A DNA stretch of 64,000 nucleotides from a virus. Position 1 is the stretch's first letter. Every line of letters starts with the position of its first letter. The notes below the pieces were generated by a model. That model did not search any database and was not told the DNA's origin. It saw only the letters and a list, made by a program, of their open reading frames with translations. The stretch is taken from the IMG/VR virus record IMGVR_UViG_3300029945_000001, positions 144,375-208,374 of that record; one strand, 5' to 3'. Of this stretch, positions 62,968 to 64,000 are shown in pieces. Position numbers and translations under genes: made by a program.

Positions 62968-63167
62968 TCAATAACATGCATGTATGTGGATGGATAGATT
63001 ATATTCTTAAGTTACAAAGAACATTTAGAAAAAAGGGTATTTGTGATAATCACGATTTAAATAGATTTATAGATAATCAAATAAAATTATTAAATTATAT
63101 TCCAGATGCATTAGATCATAAAGTATCTTTTACAGGTTTTCCAAGAAAGGACAATTCCGATGAGTAA
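62964..63167 (+). CDS. Small protein, unknown
   Basis: 67 residues, mixed basic and hydrophobic (CGWIDYILKLQRTFRKKG). Its last codons overlap the start of the right-edge fibre gene by eight bases, in a different frame. It is cotranslated with its neighbours on both sides. Family not recognised. Confidence 0.5.
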   Translation: MINNMHVCGWIDYILKLQRTFRKKGICDNHDLNRFIDNQIKLLNYIPDALDHKVSFTGFPRKDNSDE

Positions 63168-64000
63168 TATTCAGCGCATCGGTAGTGATGTAACGGTTAT
63201 GGGTGGTGTGAATATCGGATCTCAGTTGACCGATTTTCCTTCGAATCCTATACCGAATACATATTACACAATTAATGACGTTGTGTATTTATATACATAC
63301 GTTAAAGGTGTCGCTACCTATTTCCCTGTTACTAATTTAAGTAACTCTATGGTTATAACCCAGGCCATTGCAAGCAATACCTGGACACTTACACATAATC
63401 TCAGTTATATGTATCCATTTATTCAAGTTGTTACTACCGATGGACAAATGTTCAGCCCTGGCTATACACCTGTTGATGCTAATAGTCTTATTATTAACTT
63501 CAATGAAGCTATTGCTGGATATGCATTAATTATTTCTCCAGAACAACTTCAGATCAATAGTGATGCTGCTCCTGAGTTTGTTACTGAACCTAGTTTAACT
63601 TCTGTATTGTCTGGTTATGTTACAAATAATTCGTTAGTAGCTTCCTTGGCTGCATATAGTCCAAGTGGCGATTATGTTACTGGTACGCAGCTTCAGGATG
63701 CTATACAGACTATCACTGGTGTCACGCCAGCAACACTATCTACTCTTGAACAAATTGATGCTTTGCTGACGAGTGATACAAGTTCTATTGCTGCGTTAAC
63801 AACCTCATTAAATGGCATTCTTATCGATTATATCACAAATGAGTATTTATCTTCATCTCTATCTGATTATGTTACTAATAGTGCATTAACAATTGCATTA
63901 GAGAACATTAATCTTTCTAACTATGTCACAACAACAGCATTAAATACAGCTTTATCGAATATCAATCTTTCTAATTATGTTTCTAATTCTGCATTATCAT
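63160..64000 (+). CDS. Tail fibre, cut by the right edge
   Basis: Starts at ATG 63160 (AAGAAAGGACAA upstream) and is open to the end of the window (over 280 residues). N-terminus MSNIQRIGSDVTVMGG is related to the 61179 fibre. Next is the shared HN beta domain (NTWTLTHNLSYMYPFIQVVT ... PVDANSLIINF). Then come fibre repeats YVTNNSLVASLAAYSPSGDY, DYVTNSALTIALENINLSNY and so on, closely like the S74 fibre at 27872, for example AAYSPSGDYV versus AEYSPAGDYV. The C-terminus is outside the window and may carry a chaperone or receptor-binding tip. Confidence 0.8.
   Translation, partial: MSNIQRIGSDVTVMGGVNIGSQLTDFPSNPIPNTYYTINDVVYLYTYVKGVATYFPVTNLSNSMVITQAIASNTWTLTHNLSYMYPFIQVVTTDGQMFSPGYTPVDANSLIINFNEAIAGYALIISPEQLQINSDAAPEFVTEPSLTSVLSGYVTNNSLVASLAAYSPSGDYVTGTQLQDAIQTITGVTPATLSTLEQIDALLTSDTSSIAALTTSLNGILIDYITNEYLSSSLSDYVTNSALTIALENINLSNYVTTTALNTALSNINLSNYVSNSALS

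Overview
This window looks like part of the genome of a large (jumbo) tailed phage with a contractile-tail style baseplate, related to the phiKZ-like, RNA-polymerase-encoding jumbo phages. The main evidence is fragments of a multisubunit RNA polymerase on separate genes: beta' N-terminus at 39.5-41.4 kb, beta C-terminus at 54.0-56.1 kb and beta' C-terminus at 56.1-58.0 kb. They occur with a DnaB-like helicase, a RecA/UvsX-like recombinase, a gp46/gp47 (SbcC/SbcD) pair, a RuvC-like resolvase, a family B DNA polymerase fragment, a UvsW-like helicase, a DNA-ligase fragment and many virion genes. No rRNA, tRNA, CRISPR or host housekeeping operon was seen. Most of the sequence is AT-rich with codons ending in A or T. 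Six genes (3.5, 9.7-12.0, 17.8-19.1, 37.8-39.4, 45.2 and 61.2-62.7 kb) instead use GC-rich codons, which suggests a GC-rich host and very high expression of those products (inference).

Layout. 0-14 kb: end of an unknown gene, SbcC-like ATPase (-), an early GC-rich gene, RuvC-like resolvase (-), a membrane protein plus an 805-residue repeat protein, a split DNA polymerase (-), the likely major capsid protein with an acidic upstream partner (-), and then the helicase. 15-30 kb: virion and tail-fibre genes mainly on the minus strand, the RecA-like recombinase on the plus strand, a glycine-rich adhesin whose tip seems to have been swapped, a decayed radical-SAM/SPASM gene, and two tail fibres, one with a self-cleaving S74 chaperone domain. 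30-36 kb: a plus-strand baseplate block including a gp27-like hub. 36-45 kb: an unknown minus-strand gene, a GC-rich 528-residue protein next to the beta' fragment (possible phage-nucleus shell protein), the intron-split beta' gene, small genes, the Mre11/SbcD-like nuclease and an SSB-like protein. 46-52 kb: a four-gene unit behind an early-type promoter, ending with a protein carrying an FG-repeat tail. 52-60 kb: baseplate spike, RNAP beta and beta' C-terminal genes, UvsW-like helicase and half a NAD-type ligase. 60.5-64 kb: tail-fibre genes that run off the right edge.

Regulation. A TATATTAC element, the motif I recall as the early promoter of phiKZ, lies 24-56 bases before five genes, including both RNAP loci. 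Nearly every transcription unit ends in a unique perfect or near-perfect inverted repeat of about 20-40 bases, often shared by convergent genes. The most notable features are a compact group I intron inside the RNAP catalytic DFDGD motif; an RNAP-beta-derived segment embedded in an unrelated repeat protein; the recombined adhesin locus with a host-like gene fragment; the radical-SAM pseudogene; and the FG-rich protein.
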